From WRIS01 sp050945135 (GTDB lineage Bacteria; Actinomycetota; Coriobacteriia; Coriobacteriales; Eggerthellaceae): DNA of 45,265 bases. The position numbers and the translations under genes are program-made. The notes beneath the pieces are model-generated. The model did no database searches. It was not told the origin of the DNA and saw only the letters and a program-made list of their open reading frames with translations. Numbering within the stretch: position 1 is the stretch's first letter; each line of letters starts with the position of its first letter. The DNA lies in NCBI GenBank assembly GCA_050945135.1, contig JBMNSJ010000014.1:1-45265 (forward strand). Reading direction: 5' to 3'. Of this stretch, positions 34,094 through 43,360 are shown piece after piece.

Positions 34094-35840
34094 TTTCAAC
34101 CTCCTTGCGTGCAATGCTCTCGAGCTCGCATTGGGTACTGAACATCTTCGCGTAAGGGCCACCCTGCGCAAGCAACACCTCATGCTTGCCTTCTTCAACG
34201 ATGCGTCCAGCTTCCATCATTGAGATACGATGTGCGGGAATCACATTTGCCAAGCGATGCGAAATGAACAGGATGGTTTTCTGCGCTCCAAGTTCCCAGA
34301 TGATGCTTGTGATGTCGTTCTCACTTTCGACGTCAATGTTGGAGCTTGCTTCGTCGAATATATAAATGGGGCTATCGTGTAGAAGGGCTCGTGCGAGGGC
34401 AAGGCGCTGTCTTTGTCCGCCTGAAAGATTGGAGGCCTGCTCCTTAAGCATTGTGTCGAGGCCTTCTTGCTCGCGCAAAAAATCGCTGAGCCTGACCTGA
34501 TCGAGAGTCTTCCATAATTCGTCGTCGCTTGGGTGAGGGCGAGAGGAAGTTGCAGCTCCCATCAAGAGGTTGTCGCGGACGCTTCCGGAAAAAAGGAAGC
34601 TGTTGTGGCCGATGTAGGTGATATTGCGGCTTAACCAGCTGTGAGAGTACTCAGACAGAGAGGTTCCATCGATTTTTATTACGCCGGAATAACCTGACTG
34701 ACGACCTGCAAGCAGGGAAGCGATGGTGCTTTTTCCGCAGCCTGATTCTCCGACAAGCGCATTGATGCCTGGCTCAAGTTTGAGGTTAATAGTAGTGAGT
34801 ATTTGTCGCTTACCGTCATAAGAGAAATCGACATTTTGGAATTCTATCGATCCTTCGAAGCTAGCTGTGTTAATCGTGCCATCTTGTGGTTCAGGCATAT
34901 CGAGCAGCGTGAACATCTTTTGACTAGCGGCGATACCATTCATAGCGATATGAAAAAACGAGCCGAGCAAACGCAGCGGAATAAAGAACTCGCTTGCAAG
35001 CAAGATAATGGCAAGGCATCCCGCGAAACTCAGACTTCCACCCGCAAAAGCACTGATTGCAAAGATGATGCCAACTGCAGAGCCCCCGTAGGCAATGATA
35101 TCCATGACCGTGATGGAATTCAGTTGCATGGTAAGAACCCTCATGGTGATCTTGCGGAAGCTTTCGGATTGCTCGTTCATTTCGATATTTTTGGCTTCGT
35201 CTGCCTTGAATACCTTTAAGGTGGTTAATCCTTGGATGTTCTCAAGAAAACCTGCACCTAAATCAGTATAGACACCCCAGTATTGCTTGAGGAGCTTCTT
35301 TGCGATGCGCTGCACAAGCATAATTGATAGAGGAATGAGCGGCACGCACAATAGAAGGGCTAAGGCGGCAGGCAAATTTACGAAACCCAAAATGATGAAA
35401 AGAGTGATCGGTGCAAGTAAGCTATAAAAAAACTGCGGAAGATACTTTGAGAAGTATATTTCGAGCTGGTCGACACCTTCAACAGCAACCTGAAGAATCT
35501 CTGATGTTCCCATGTTTTCGTGGTAGGAGCTTCCCAGCTTGAGAATCTTGGAATATATGGCTTCGCGCAGGGTGAGCTTCACTTTGTCGGCTGCAAGAAA
35601 GCTTGTTTTAGAGACGCCGATGCTACAAATGAAGCGAATGATGATTCCGGCTCCTGCGATGAGGGCGGTGCTGATTATTAGCTCTGTGCTAGTAGTTCCA
35701 ACAAGAAAGGATTCAAGGAGTATGCTGACAGAAAAGATGATTGCAACCATGCCAAGGAGCGCAATCCACTGAAGCAGAATATTGCCATAAACATACTTCA
35801 TGGAGTTTTTAGCTAGGCCAATAAGCCGCCCGTTGATCAT
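34086..35840 (-). CDS. ABC transporter permease-ATPase half, CydD-like
   Basis: The 584-residue half transporter has an exporter-type membrane domain (about 15-300) with the CydD-like segment GAGFLENIQGLTTLKVFKADE, and an ATPase with GESGCGKST, LSGGQRQR and IYIFDEASSNIDVESE. It heads the minus-strand operon with the CydC-like half, YgbA and YbaN. An AAAGGAT site lies upstream of the ATG. No cydAB genes are nearby, so the CydD label indicates similarity only. Confidence 0.86.
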   Translation of the reverse strand: MINGRLIGLAKNSMKYVYGNILLQWIALLGMVAIIFSVSILLESFLVGTTSTELIISTALIAGAGIIIRFICSIGVSKTSFLAADKVKLTLREAIYSKILKLGSSYHENMGTSEILQVAVEGVDQLEIYFSKYLPQFFYSLLAPITLFIILGFVNLPAALALLLCVPLIPLSIMLVQRIAKKLLKQYWGVYTDLGAGFLENIQGLTTLKVFKADEAKNIEMNEQSESFRKITMRVLTMQLNSITVMDIIAYGGSAVGIIFAISAFAGGSLSFAGCLAIILLASEFFIPLRLLGSFFHIAMNGIAASQKMFTLLDMPEPQDGTINTASFEGSIEFQNVDFSYDGKRQILTTINLKLEPGINALVGESGCGKSTIASLLAGRQSGYSGVIKIDGTSLSEYSHSWLSRNITYIGHNSFLFSGSVRDNLLMGAATSSRPHPSDDELWKTLDQVRLSDFLREQEGLDTMLKEQASNLSGGQRQRLALARALLHDSPIYIFDEASSNIDVESENDITSIIWELGAQKTILFISHRLANVIPAHRISMMEAGRIVEEGKHEVLLAQGGPYAKMFSTQCELESIARKEVEIA

Positions 35841-36014
35841 TGTTGCTTCTATCCTTTCGGAAAACCCCGCATCGTAAAAAAGTTAACTTGCTATAACAAA
35901 TCATTATAACGAGATTTCCGAAAAAAGTCTCAGTCCGCGCAAATTATTGGATAATCGGCGAAATCGGACAACACAACGGGACGAACGGTATATCCACCAT
36001 GGCGGTCCGTCAGC

Positions 36015-36225
36015 TGAGAAGGGGCAGGATGCAAAATTCTCCGTTCTGCTCTCATAAATTTGGCGAAACCAGCTCGATTTGTATGAGATTGAAGCTTATG
36101 CCCGGTCAATCTCACGATTTGAAGCTGGGATACAGTTAGGTGCAGTGACTAAATTCTTGCCATCTGGGGTTTCATGCGGCAAAATTGCGCCTTCTCACCC
36201 CCAATGCGGGCAGAAGCTTCAATCT
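36015..36225. repeat. Structured element C with long inverted repeat
   Basis: AGATTGAAGCTTATGCCCG (36086-36104) and CGGGCAGAAGCTTCAATCT (36207-36225) are complementary at 18 of 19 positions around a loop of about 100 bases. TGAGAAGG (36015-36022) can pair either with the nearby TCTCA (36050-36054) or with the distant CCTTCTCA (36190-36197). No shared motif with elements A and B was found. Confidence 0.5.
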
Positions 36226-36344
36226 GATGCAGAATACTTAGCGCAGCGGGTTTTTTCATGAGATGATGCCTTCACCAGGCGATGCCTTATGCCATTCTTC
36301 CTAAAAAGCGCATAGTAAAAGTGTTGCATCGAGTGAGCATGAAA

Positions 36345-36375
36345 AGACCCCCGCGACACAAATCCACGAGGGTCT
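36345..36375 (-). terminator. Terminator of the MacB-like gene
   Basis: AGACCC (36345-36350) pairs with GGGTCT (36370-36375), extended by further GC pairs inside; on the minus strand it is followed by TTTTC. It lies 25 bp after the stop of the gene at 36400. Confidence 0.75.
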
Positions 36376-36399
36376 CAAAACTTGAACTAGAACTACCGC

Positions 36400-39300
36400 T
36401 TACTCGCTTCTGAGTGCCTCAACAGGATCTTTTCTTGAGGCAGAAGAAGAGGGTAGAAGTCCTGCGACAAAGGACAAGAAGCAACTTATGAGTATGAGTA
36501 CGATAGATGCTTCCCAAGGAAGAAGCGCAACGTTTTTTACCCCGAAGTTTGCCTCGATAATGATATTTGCAGGGATGCACAAGAGCGCCGTAATCCCGAT
36601 TCCTATCACTCCTGCTACCAGTCCAACAATGAGAGTTTCGGCATTGAACACGTGACTAATGTCTTTTTTGCTTGCGCCGATAGAGCGCAAGATGCCAATT
36701 TCTTTTCTTCGCTCGAGGACAGAAATGTAGGTAATAATGCCAATCATAATTGAAGAAACAATCAGCGAGATTGCCACGAAGGCCACTAGTACATAACTAA
36801 TCATGTCAACGATGGTGGTGACTGAGCTCATCAAAGTACCAACGATATCGGTGTAAACGATAACCTTGTCCTCTTCGCCAGCGTCCTCCATGCGACTGTT
36901 ATAGCTATCAAGAATTTCAAGAATCTTTTCTTTGCTTGCAAAGTCGATGGGGTAAATATTAATTGAAGCTGGTTTGTTGGTATCGGCATAGCCAAACTTC
37001 GACAGGTTTGAGTCGTAGGTTGTCTCGGTTCTTGTCATGAGAGACGTCATGAGTTCACGTAGGTCTTCTTCGTCCATGTTGAACTGGAAGGCATTTGCAA
37101 AAGCCTGCTCATCGATGCTCATGGCGCCCGCCATGTTTGCAGAAAGCTGAGCCATGCTGGTGCTCATAGCTGAGCTAATCTGACTGGTTATGCTGGTCAT
37201 CATGGATGTCATATAACCCTGCATAGCTGTTTGGATAGAGTTTGTTAAGGCTGTTTGGACCTGGTTGGTAACAGCGGTGGGGTCAACGACATTAGGTAAT
37301 TGCGCGGCGATGATAGCCTGGGCTTGTGGGGTGTAGAGATAGGTGGTGAATTGATTAAGTACGTCTTCGGGTGTTGGCGATACAGGGTCGGGAACGTAGT
37401 AATTGTTGCTGAAGTCGGTTACAACAGAATTAATCAAGGTGTTGAGCTCGGCTTGATCGACATCAATGTCTAATCCGCTGAGTACCGAAGTGAAGTCAAT
37501 GGTAGGCACTGCACCGACAGTTGAAGGATCGATATTTAAGTTAGTAAGGCCCGATGAGTCAATTTGAAGCGCGCTTGCGTTGAAGGAGAAGGCGTTTGAG
37601 ATTGCGTTACTATCAACGGTAATCATGGATGAGAAATCAAGAGAACTGTTATCGGGGTTGTCCTTTTCGTCTTGGAACGTGCGCCCAGAAATAACGTTGA
37701 GCTCGGGATTAGCTTTTTGCTCTTGAACAATCTGTCGCTTTTCGGCTTCCTCAATCAAGTGAAGTTGTAAATCGGAGGTATAGCAGAGGCCTGGCATAAG
37801 AGCATTTGCGGAAGCATCTTCATTGACTGCAACGATTCCAACTATCTTCAATTCCTCTCCCTGATCAATCAGGGATCTCATGTACTCAGTATCTTCAGCC
37901 TTGTCTTTCCAAACATTGTATTCGGTATCCTTTTGATACATATCAGCAGAATTTACCAGTTTAAAAGTGACATCCATGAGCTCTTCGTAGCTAAAATTGA
38001 GCTGCTCTTCAGGAATATTTGCTTCCTCGTTGTTAGCTACTTCGCTTACGATTTGATTAAGTTCGCTTCTGTCGCGTAGTCCCATCGCATAGAGGGTTAA
38101 ATCGCTCACGCCGCCACGAGAGTTTAAGACAAGGACAAGCTCGTCGTAATTCTCGGGCCAGTGACCAGCAACAACGTCGTATTGAGAATCGAGAAGAGTA
38201 CGGTTTTCAAGCAGCTGTGAGAAAACATTTGCATTGCTGCCGCTGGTGGCCATTGACGCGTATTCGCCAACCGATCCAGTGAGCGAACCGCTTGAGAGCT
38301 CGCTAAGGGATTTGTTTGGATTTACCTGATACGCCCCGTCTGCAGTGTTGGGACTAAAGATTTGCGGCGTTATATTGTAGTCGTAGCTAATCATGTTGGC
38401 GTATTCATAGATATTGCTCTCGTCGCCTTCAAGATACGTTTTCAGGCTTGCAAGATCGTTGCTTCCAATACTTGAGAACATGCCAGCAAGAGATTTAGTT
38501 TCGGTAATTCCACCGTCTTCGCTGCTGTCTGAAGACTCTTCTTCTTGGGCGTTTTCATCAGAAGAGTCTGACTCCGGAGAGTCAACGCTGACGCCCATCA
38601 TGCCAACCATCATGGAGGTCATGTCAAACCCAGTGCCTTCAATAGTGAGGGGGTAAACGGACAGCGTTTCTTCTTCGACGTTTTTAATATAGTTGTTGAC
38701 ACCGTTTGCTAAGGCTAGGATAGCCGCAATGCCGATAATGCCAATCGAGCCGGCAAAAGCTGTCATTATTGTGCGGCCTTTTTTGGTCATTAGGTTGTTG
38801 AACGAAAGAGACAGCGCGGTAAGATAGGACATCTTTGTTCGACGGATTGGCTTGTCGCTCAGCTTTGTTTCTTCTGGAGTTGGTTCGTAAGGATTAGAGT
38901 CGTCAGTAACGCGTCCATCGCGCAAGTTGACAATGCGGTTGGCGTATTCGTCGGCAAGTTCTGGGTTGTGCGTAACCATGATAACGAGGCGGTCATTTGC
39001 AATCTCGGTCAAGAGCTCCATAATCTGTACGCTGGTTGTAGAGTCGAGTGCTCCGGTTGGCTCGTCTGCCAAAAGAATCTCAGGATCGTTGATAAGCGCG
39101 CGCGCAACAGCAACGCGCTGCATCTGTCCGCCTGAAAGTTGATTGGGCTTTTTGTTGACATGCTCAGCGAGACCCACTTGTTCGAGTGCGCGCTTAGCGC
39201 GATCGTGCCGTTCTGCACGAGAAACACCTGATAGGGTTAGTGCTAGTTCAACATTTGCCAGTACGCTTTGATGGGGGATAAGGTTGTAACTCTGGAATAC

Positions 39301-39561
39301 AAAACCGATGCGGTTGTTTCTGTAGGTGTCCCAATCACGATCTTTATATTCACGAGTTGATATACCATCGACCACAAGCTCGCCGGAGTCATATTGGTCA
39401 AGTCCGCCAATGATGTTGAGCATTGTTGTTTTTCCTGATCCGGATGGACCAAGAATGGCGACAAACTCATTATCACGAAAAGCTATTGAGACATCATCGA
39501 GGGCGGTTTGGGTAAAATCTGCGGTGGTATAGGACTTACGAATATCGAATAATTGAAGCAT
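36400..39561 (-). CDS. MacB/FtsX-type ABC transporter, ATPase fused to permease with large ectodomain
   Basis: The 1053-residue protein joins an N-terminal ATPase (1 to about 225: GPSGSGKTT, LSGGQMQR, LLADEPTGALD, a LolD/MacB type) to an FtsX-like permease. TM1 is at about 255-280, an extracellular domain of about 640 residues follows with an acidic Ser/Asp/Glu stretch near 318-340, and three helices at about 930-1045 include ERRKEIGILRSIGASKKDI and end in SSSASRKDPVEALRSE. Such proteins are mechanotransmission pumps for peptides, lipoproteins or antibiotics. It is a single gene, divergent from the LuxR regulator at 39828; the substrate is unknown. Confidence 0.9.
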   Translation of the reverse strand: MLQLFDIRKSYTTADFTQTALDDVSIAFRDNEFVAILGPSGSGKTTMLNIIGGLDQYDSGELVVDGISTREYKDRDWDTYRNNRIGFVFQSYNLIPHQSVLANVELALTLSGVSRAERHDRAKRALEQVGLAEHVNKKPNQLSGGQMQRVAVARALINDPEILLADEPTGALDSTTSVQIMELLTEIANDRLVIMVTHNPELADEYANRIVNLRDGRVTDDSNPYEPTPEETKLSDKPIRRTKMSYLTALSLSFNNLMTKKGRTIMTAFAGSIGIIGIAAILALANGVNNYIKNVEEETLSVYPLTIEGTGFDMTSMMVGMMGVSVDSPESDSSDENAQEEESSDSSEDGGITETKSLAGMFSSIGSNDLASLKTYLEGDESNIYEYANMISYDYNITPQIFSPNTADGAYQVNPNKSLSELSSGSLTGSVGEYASMATSGSNANVFSQLLENRTLLDSQYDVVAGHWPENYDELVLVLNSRGGVSDLTLYAMGLRDRSELNQIVSEVANNEEANIPEEQLNFSYEELMDVTFKLVNSADMYQKDTEYNVWKDKAEDTEYMRSLIDQGEELKIVGIVAVNEDASANALMPGLCYTSDLQLHLIEEAEKRQIVQEQKANPELNVISGRTFQDEKDNPDNSSLDFSSMITVDSNAISNAFSFNASALQIDSSGLTNLNIDPSTVGAVPTIDFTSVLSGLDIDVDQAELNTLINSVVTDFSNNYYVPDPVSPTPEDVLNQFTTYLYTPQAQAIIAAQLPNVVDPTAVTNQVQTALTNSIQTAMQGYMTSMMTSITSQISSAMSTSMAQLSANMAGAMSIDEQAFANAFQFNMDEEDLRELMTSLMTRTETTYDSNLSKFGYADTNKPASINIYPIDFASKEKILEILDSYNSRMEDAGEEDKVIVYTDIVGTLMSSVTTIVDMISYVLVAFVAISLIVSSIMIGIITYISVLERRKEIGILRSIGASKKDISHVFNAETLIVGLVAGVIGIGITALLCIPANIIIEANFGVKNVALLPWEASIVLILISCFLSFVAGLLPSSSASRKDPVEALRSE

Positions 39562-39796
39562 TAATTTGGTGCCTCTCTAGGGAGTGGGGGGTGCCTGAAA
39601 TTTCATTTTAGTATCTAAACTATTATTTCCGAACACATAGCAGAAATTCCATAAGAATCTTGCACACTTGTTTTCATAATGTGAATTAGGATAACGACGA
39701 GAAGATGAAATTGAGAAGAAATGACCCAAATACGTCGGGAAATGGCACGAATACAATTCACCTCCTTACGCCCCGCATTTAAACGAGTTCATTCGC

Positions 39797-39802
39797 TATA
39801 AT
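39797..39802 (+). promoter_or_regulatory. Candidate -10 box for the LuxR-type regulator
   Basis: A perfect TATAAT lies 26 bp before the GTG start; no good -35 element is visible, so an activator may be needed. Confidence 0.45.
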
Positions 39803-39827
39803 CTGTACAAGAAGAAAGCGAGGGGTC

Positions 39828-41348
39828 GTGAACGTCGAGGTCCAGGCAGCCAAGGGGAAAGTTTCTTATTTTGACCTTGCCCTATTTGCGGGCTTTGGCT
39901 TTTATTGGGCTTGGTTGTTTTTGGTATTTTACTCTCCGGTTGTAGCGCCACATTCAGAGTCTATAAGTATGCATGTGCAGGATATCTGGGCGTGGGCAGC
40001 TTGGGCTCATGCCGTGGCTTTGCTGTTGATAGGTATTCTGGCAACTAAAATCAAAACATTGATAAAACGGCGCGGGTCGATAATTGCCTGGTCGATTATT
40101 ACGTGCATTGGTACGGCGTTTTTGCCTTTGGGCGATACTCTTGCTTCGTGGGCTCCCAATATTGCAGTTGCGGTCGATATCTCAGGTGCATTGATTACCG
40201 GTATTTCAACAGCCGTTATTGTGTTGATGTGGGCTGAGTTGTTTGCAAAAATTGGATTTCGCAACGCTCTTCTGGGTATGATTTCTGCGTATTTGCTTGG
40301 TTCGATACTCTATTTTGTTGTAATTCTTTTTCCTCCTGCCGTTTCGGCTCTCTTTACGATTCTATCGCCCATGCTCTGCGGCATTTGTCTTTTGCTGGTC
40401 AAACGAAGAGAGGTTTCGAAGTTAGGTACTCTACTCGCCCTACCGCGAAAAGCATCTTTTTCTGTGCGGGTGCTCATTCCTCTGTCTGCCATTTTTTTAT
40501 ACGCCTTGTGCGGGGAGATTCTACGAGCTTTTGCCACCATATCAGGAGACTCAGCAAGCTTTGGCGCAATGGGCGAACTTTATATATTTGGCGGAGTAGT
40601 AGGCCTTTTGGTCTTGTTGCTCATCATCTTCGTCTCTTCCAGGATTGCTAAGGTGCAATCAAATGAGATTGCCACGATTCGTGCTACACTTCTTATTATG
40701 GCGGCGGGTTTTCTTGTTTCGGCGCTCTTTGGTGTTTCGTTCTTTTTGGCTTATGCAATATTCGGAGCCGCATTTCAGTGCTTCCGCGCAATCGTTTGGG
40801 CGTATCTCGCGAATATTTCTGAAAGACTCGACGTTTCGCCTTTGCGGGTGTTTGGCTTAACTCAAGCCTGCTTTGCTTTTGCGGTTGTAGTTGGCGCGCC
40901 ACTTGCACAAGGACTTACCTCGGTGGTTACTCTGGGTATTGCGCAGTGGACCTCAATTGCGCTTGCGGTTATCTTCCTCATTTTTGTTAGCGCAGTGTTC
41001 ATCATGAATCAACGTGATATTCAAAGCATTTGGGGCTTATCGTCTGTCCCAGAAAAGAAGGTTGAAACAGATGCCGTTGAAGCGTCGGCTGTTTCTTCCA
41101 CAGCAGAGACAAAGCTAAGCGACATCGGTTTTCTGCAAGAAGAGCATGGGCTGTCCGCGCGAGAGCTTGAAGTTGCTCAGCTTTTAGCAAAGGGGAGAAG
41201 CCTGCCCTTCATTCAAGAAGAACTTCATATAGCAAAAGGAACAGCGCAGACTCACTTAAATCACATTTACAAAAAGCTTGATGTTCACTCACGTCAGGAG
41301 TTTCTTGATCTTGTCGAACGAGGTCCTCGTACTAAATATGAAAAATAA
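39828..41348 (+). CDS. LuxR-type regulator with polytopic membrane domain
   Basis: The 506-residue protein has about 12 hydrophobic segments through residues 15-395, then a linker and a C-terminal LuxR helix-turn-helix (about 442-500: LSARELEVAQLLAKG, TAQTHLNHIYKKLDVHSRQE). This membrane-plus-LuxR architecture is frequent in Eggerthellaceae, usually beside exported reductases or transporters (family knowledge). It may sense a small ligand in the membrane and control the flavoprotein gene that follows 183 bp downstream. Start is GTG with an AGGGG site. The first helices resemble transporter (MFS-like) segments. Confidence 0.88.
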   Translation: MNVEVQAAKGKVSYFDLALFAGFGFYWAWLFLVFYSPVVAPHSESISMHVQDIWAWAAWAHAVALLLIGILATKIKTLIKRRGSIIAWSIITCIGTAFLPLGDTLASWAPNIAVAVDISGALITGISTAVIVLMWAELFAKIGFRNALLGMISAYLLGSILYFVVILFPPAVSALFTILSPMLCGICLLLVKRREVSKLGTLLALPRKASFSVRVLIPLSAIFLYALCGEILRAFATISGDSASFGAMGELYIFGGVVGLLVLLLIIFVSSRIAKVQSNEIATIRATLLIMAAGFLVSALFGVSFFLAYAIFGAAFQCFRAIVWAYLANISERLDVSPLRVFGLTQACFAFAVVVGAPLAQGLTSVVTLGIAQWTSIALAVIFLIFVSAVFIMNQRDIQSIWGLSSVPEKKVETDAVEASAVSSTAETKLSDIGFLQEEHGLSARELEVAQLLAKGRSLPFIQEELHIAKGTAQTHLNHIYKKLDVHSRQEFLDLVERGPRTKYEK

Positions 41349-41349
41349 T

Positions 41350-41390
41350 ATATTTCATATTATCCCTTTTTAGAAAATCGAATATTTCAT
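41350..41390 (+). promoter_or_regulatory. Direct repeats before the flavoprotein gene
   Basis: ATATTTCAT occurs at 41350-41358 and 41382-41390, 32 bp apart (about three helical turns), in the gap between the LuxR gene and the flavoprotein. A TGCTTC/GAAGCA hairpin follows near 41429-41444. Binding by the adjacent LuxR protein is a guess. Confidence 0.35.
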
Positions 41391-41531
41391 CCGAAGACAG
41401 AAGATGTCAAATAAGCCACCATAAGAGATGCTTCATTAGAAGCAAAGGGTCCCGACTCGCAAGGGGGAATTGCTGCGAGACGCATGAGGTGGGAAGCTCA
41501 ATGCGTGGGAAAACTAGAGGAAGGGAAGATT

Positions 41532-43187
41532 ATGGAAGAGAGAAAAACTATTTCAGTATCACGACGATCTTTTATTGGTGTAGGTGGTCTTGCCGCTGCA
41601 GGACTAGCGGCGAGCTCTTTGGTGGCATGCTCTTCAGGCTCAAGTTCGAGTTCGTCATCAAGCTCGAGTGCCGCCGCTTCTGCGACAGACTACAAGGCAC
41701 CTCCTGAGGCAATTGCAGATTCTGACATAAAGGAAACCATTGAAACTGAAATACTCGTTATTGGTGGAGGAATTTCTGGTGCAGTAGCTACGGCAACAGC
41801 AGCGGAAGAAGGGAAAGACGTTGTTGTCCTGCAAAAAGCAGAAACAGCAGTTTCTCATGGTGGTGGAGCTGCCGCTTGGAACTCAAAGGCCCAGCAAGAG
41901 CTTGGTGATGATTATGATCCATGGGAAGCGGTAATTGCTTGGACTCGTCAGGGAGAGAACCGGGCAGATCTTGACCTGCTGAAAACATGGATATACAACA
42001 GCGGTCCAACGATGGACTGGTGCATGGCTCTCACAAATGATATCGAAGGTGTCGGACCTGTTCTTACTGGCCTTAACAAAGGTATGGATTATCCTGACTA
42101 CCATAACTTTGCCTATCCCACTGTGCACATGTGGATGGGTCAGATGCAAGCATTAGCGCAATGGCTACTTGATTATGCGGAAGGACTCGGTAATGCCAAG
42201 GTTCATTACAGCACACCTGCCGTCCAGCTAATTCGTGAAAACGACAATACCGGTCGTGTTGTTGGAGCTATTGCTCAGAACGAATCGGGTGAGTACATCA
42301 AGGTTGAAGCAAAAAATGGTGTCATTCTTGCCGCAGGCGATTATGGCAACAATGCCGAAATGCGCGCTGAATATCTTCCGCATGTAGAGGGTTTACAGTC
42401 AGCATATACGCGTCCTGATATAAATACAGGCGATGGACAGCTCATGGGAATGTGGATTGGTGGATTCATGCAGCTGGCTCCACACTGTTCAAACATTCAC
42501 TATGATCCTCCTATCGATGTTCCTGATGTTGGTGGATCAGGAATGCCATGGTTGTTTGTAAACAAGAACGGGAAGCGTTTCTGCAACGAGGATATGGAAT
42601 ACGGACAGCTCTATGCTCAAGACATGAATCAGCCAGATTACATGCACTTCCAGGTATTTGACGATAATTATCGCACCGATTGGGCTGCTATGGGTTCGGG
42701 TATGATGAAAAAAGAACCTCCAGTTGACATTGTCGAAAGCACAGAAAAGGCAGTAGCCTCCGGAGATGCTTTCAGGGCTGATACCATTGAAGAGCTTGCG
42801 AAAATGATGGAGGTCCCTGCAGATGAGCTCGAAAAGACAATTACTCGTTACAACCAGCTTTGCGATGCCGGAATGGATGATGACTACGGCAAACAGGCTT
42901 CGCGTCTAAAGCCTATTCGAGTTGCACCATTCTATGCGGTTCGCAGGAAGCCAGGAATTCTTTGCACCTTAAACGGCATCATTACTAATGGTGACTATCA
43001 AGCTCTCGATGAGGAGAGAAATGTCATCGAAGGATTGTATGTTGTTGGAAATTGTCAGGGTAACTACTTTGGCGGCCTTGAGCACCAAATGATTATCCCC
43101 GGCATGAGTCTTGGTAGAGCAATGACTACAGGTAGAGTCGCAGCGCTCCTTGCAAGTGGAAAAGAAATTAATCGCGGAAGAATCTAA
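41532..43187 (+). CDS. Tat-exported FAD-binding lipoprotein, fumarate reductase-like flavoprotein
   Basis: The 551-residue protein has a Tat signal SRRSFIGVGG with a lipobox LVAC, then a poly-Ser linker and an FAD-binding fold starting ILVIGGGISGAVA. It lacks the heme and FMN-binding domains of some relatives. It aligns with the fumarate reductase/urocanate reductase superfamily (VNKNGKRFCNE, GLYVVGNCQGNYFGG), but residues matching the catalytic Arg402, His504 and Arg544 of Shewanella fumarate reductase are replaced (NEDMEYG, CTLNG, GLEHQ), so another substrate is likely. ATG at 41532 has AGGAAGGGAAG upstream; the frame opens earlier at 41484. Regulation by the upstream LuxR gene is likely. 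Confidence 0.88.
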   Translation: MEERKTISVSRRSFIGVGGLAAAGLAASSLVACSSGSSSSSSSSSSAAASATDYKAPPEAIADSDIKETIETEILVIGGGISGAVATATAAEEGKDVVVLQKAETAVSHGGGAAAWNSKAQQELGDDYDPWEAVIAWTRQGENRADLDLLKTWIYNSGPTMDWCMALTNDIEGVGPVLTGLNKGMDYPDYHNFAYPTVHMWMGQMQALAQWLLDYAEGLGNAKVHYSTPAVQLIRENDNTGRVVGAIAQNESGEYIKVEAKNGVILAAGDYGNNAEMRAEYLPHVEGLQSAYTRPDINTGDGQLMGMWIGGFMQLAPHCSNIHYDPPIDVPDVGGSGMPWLFVNKNGKRFCNEDMEYGQLYAQDMNQPDYMHFQVFDDNYRTDWAAMGSGMMKKEPPVDIVESTEKAVASGDAFRADTIEELAKMMEVPADELEKTITRYNQLCDAGMDDDYGKQASRLKPIRVAPFYAVRRKPGILCTLNGIITNGDYQALDEERNVIEGLYVVGNCQGNYFGGLEHQMIIPGMSLGRAMTTGRVAALLASGKEINRGRI

Positions 43188-43199
43188 TCTTCCCTTTGC

Positions 43200-43236
43200 G
43201 TGGGCTCTTCTTCTCCCTGAAGAGCCCACTACTTTT
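43200..43236 (+). terminator. Rho-independent terminator after the flavoprotein gene
   Basis: An 11-bp perfect stem GTGGGCTCTTC (43200-43210)/GAAGAGCCCAC (43219-43229) is followed by TACTTTTAT. Strong candidate. Confidence 0.88.
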
Positions 43237-43360
43237 ATATGCCCAGGTCTTGATTTACGGTTAGGTATCAGAACTACCACTCACAGCGCTTATTCAGTGG
43301 ATAAACTTGCATTCAAGGAGTGTTTTGATTATCTTTGAATCTCGTATTATCGTTTGAGAC

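Larger units (their letters stand above)
35841..36399. other. Gap with promoter of the ABC operon and structured element C
   Basis: No credible gene in 559 bp; the short frames here overlap inverted repeats. It holds a minus-strand -10 TATAAT (35908-35903) for the ABC operon, an AGTTAACT palindrome (35881-35888) also found upstream of the other ABC pair, element C (36015-36225), and the terminator of the MacB-like gene (36345-36375). Confidence 0.6.

Noticed and set aside
34094..34198. N-terminal extension of the CydC-like protein from 34198
   Set aside because: The extension is Arg/Cys-rich, overlaps the upstream gene, and a TTG with perfect AAGGAGG spacing at 34093 fits the family start.
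35930..36115. 61-residue minus-strand frame in the ABC/MacB gap
   Set aside because: No ribosome site or recognisable domain, and it crosses the inverted repeat of element C.
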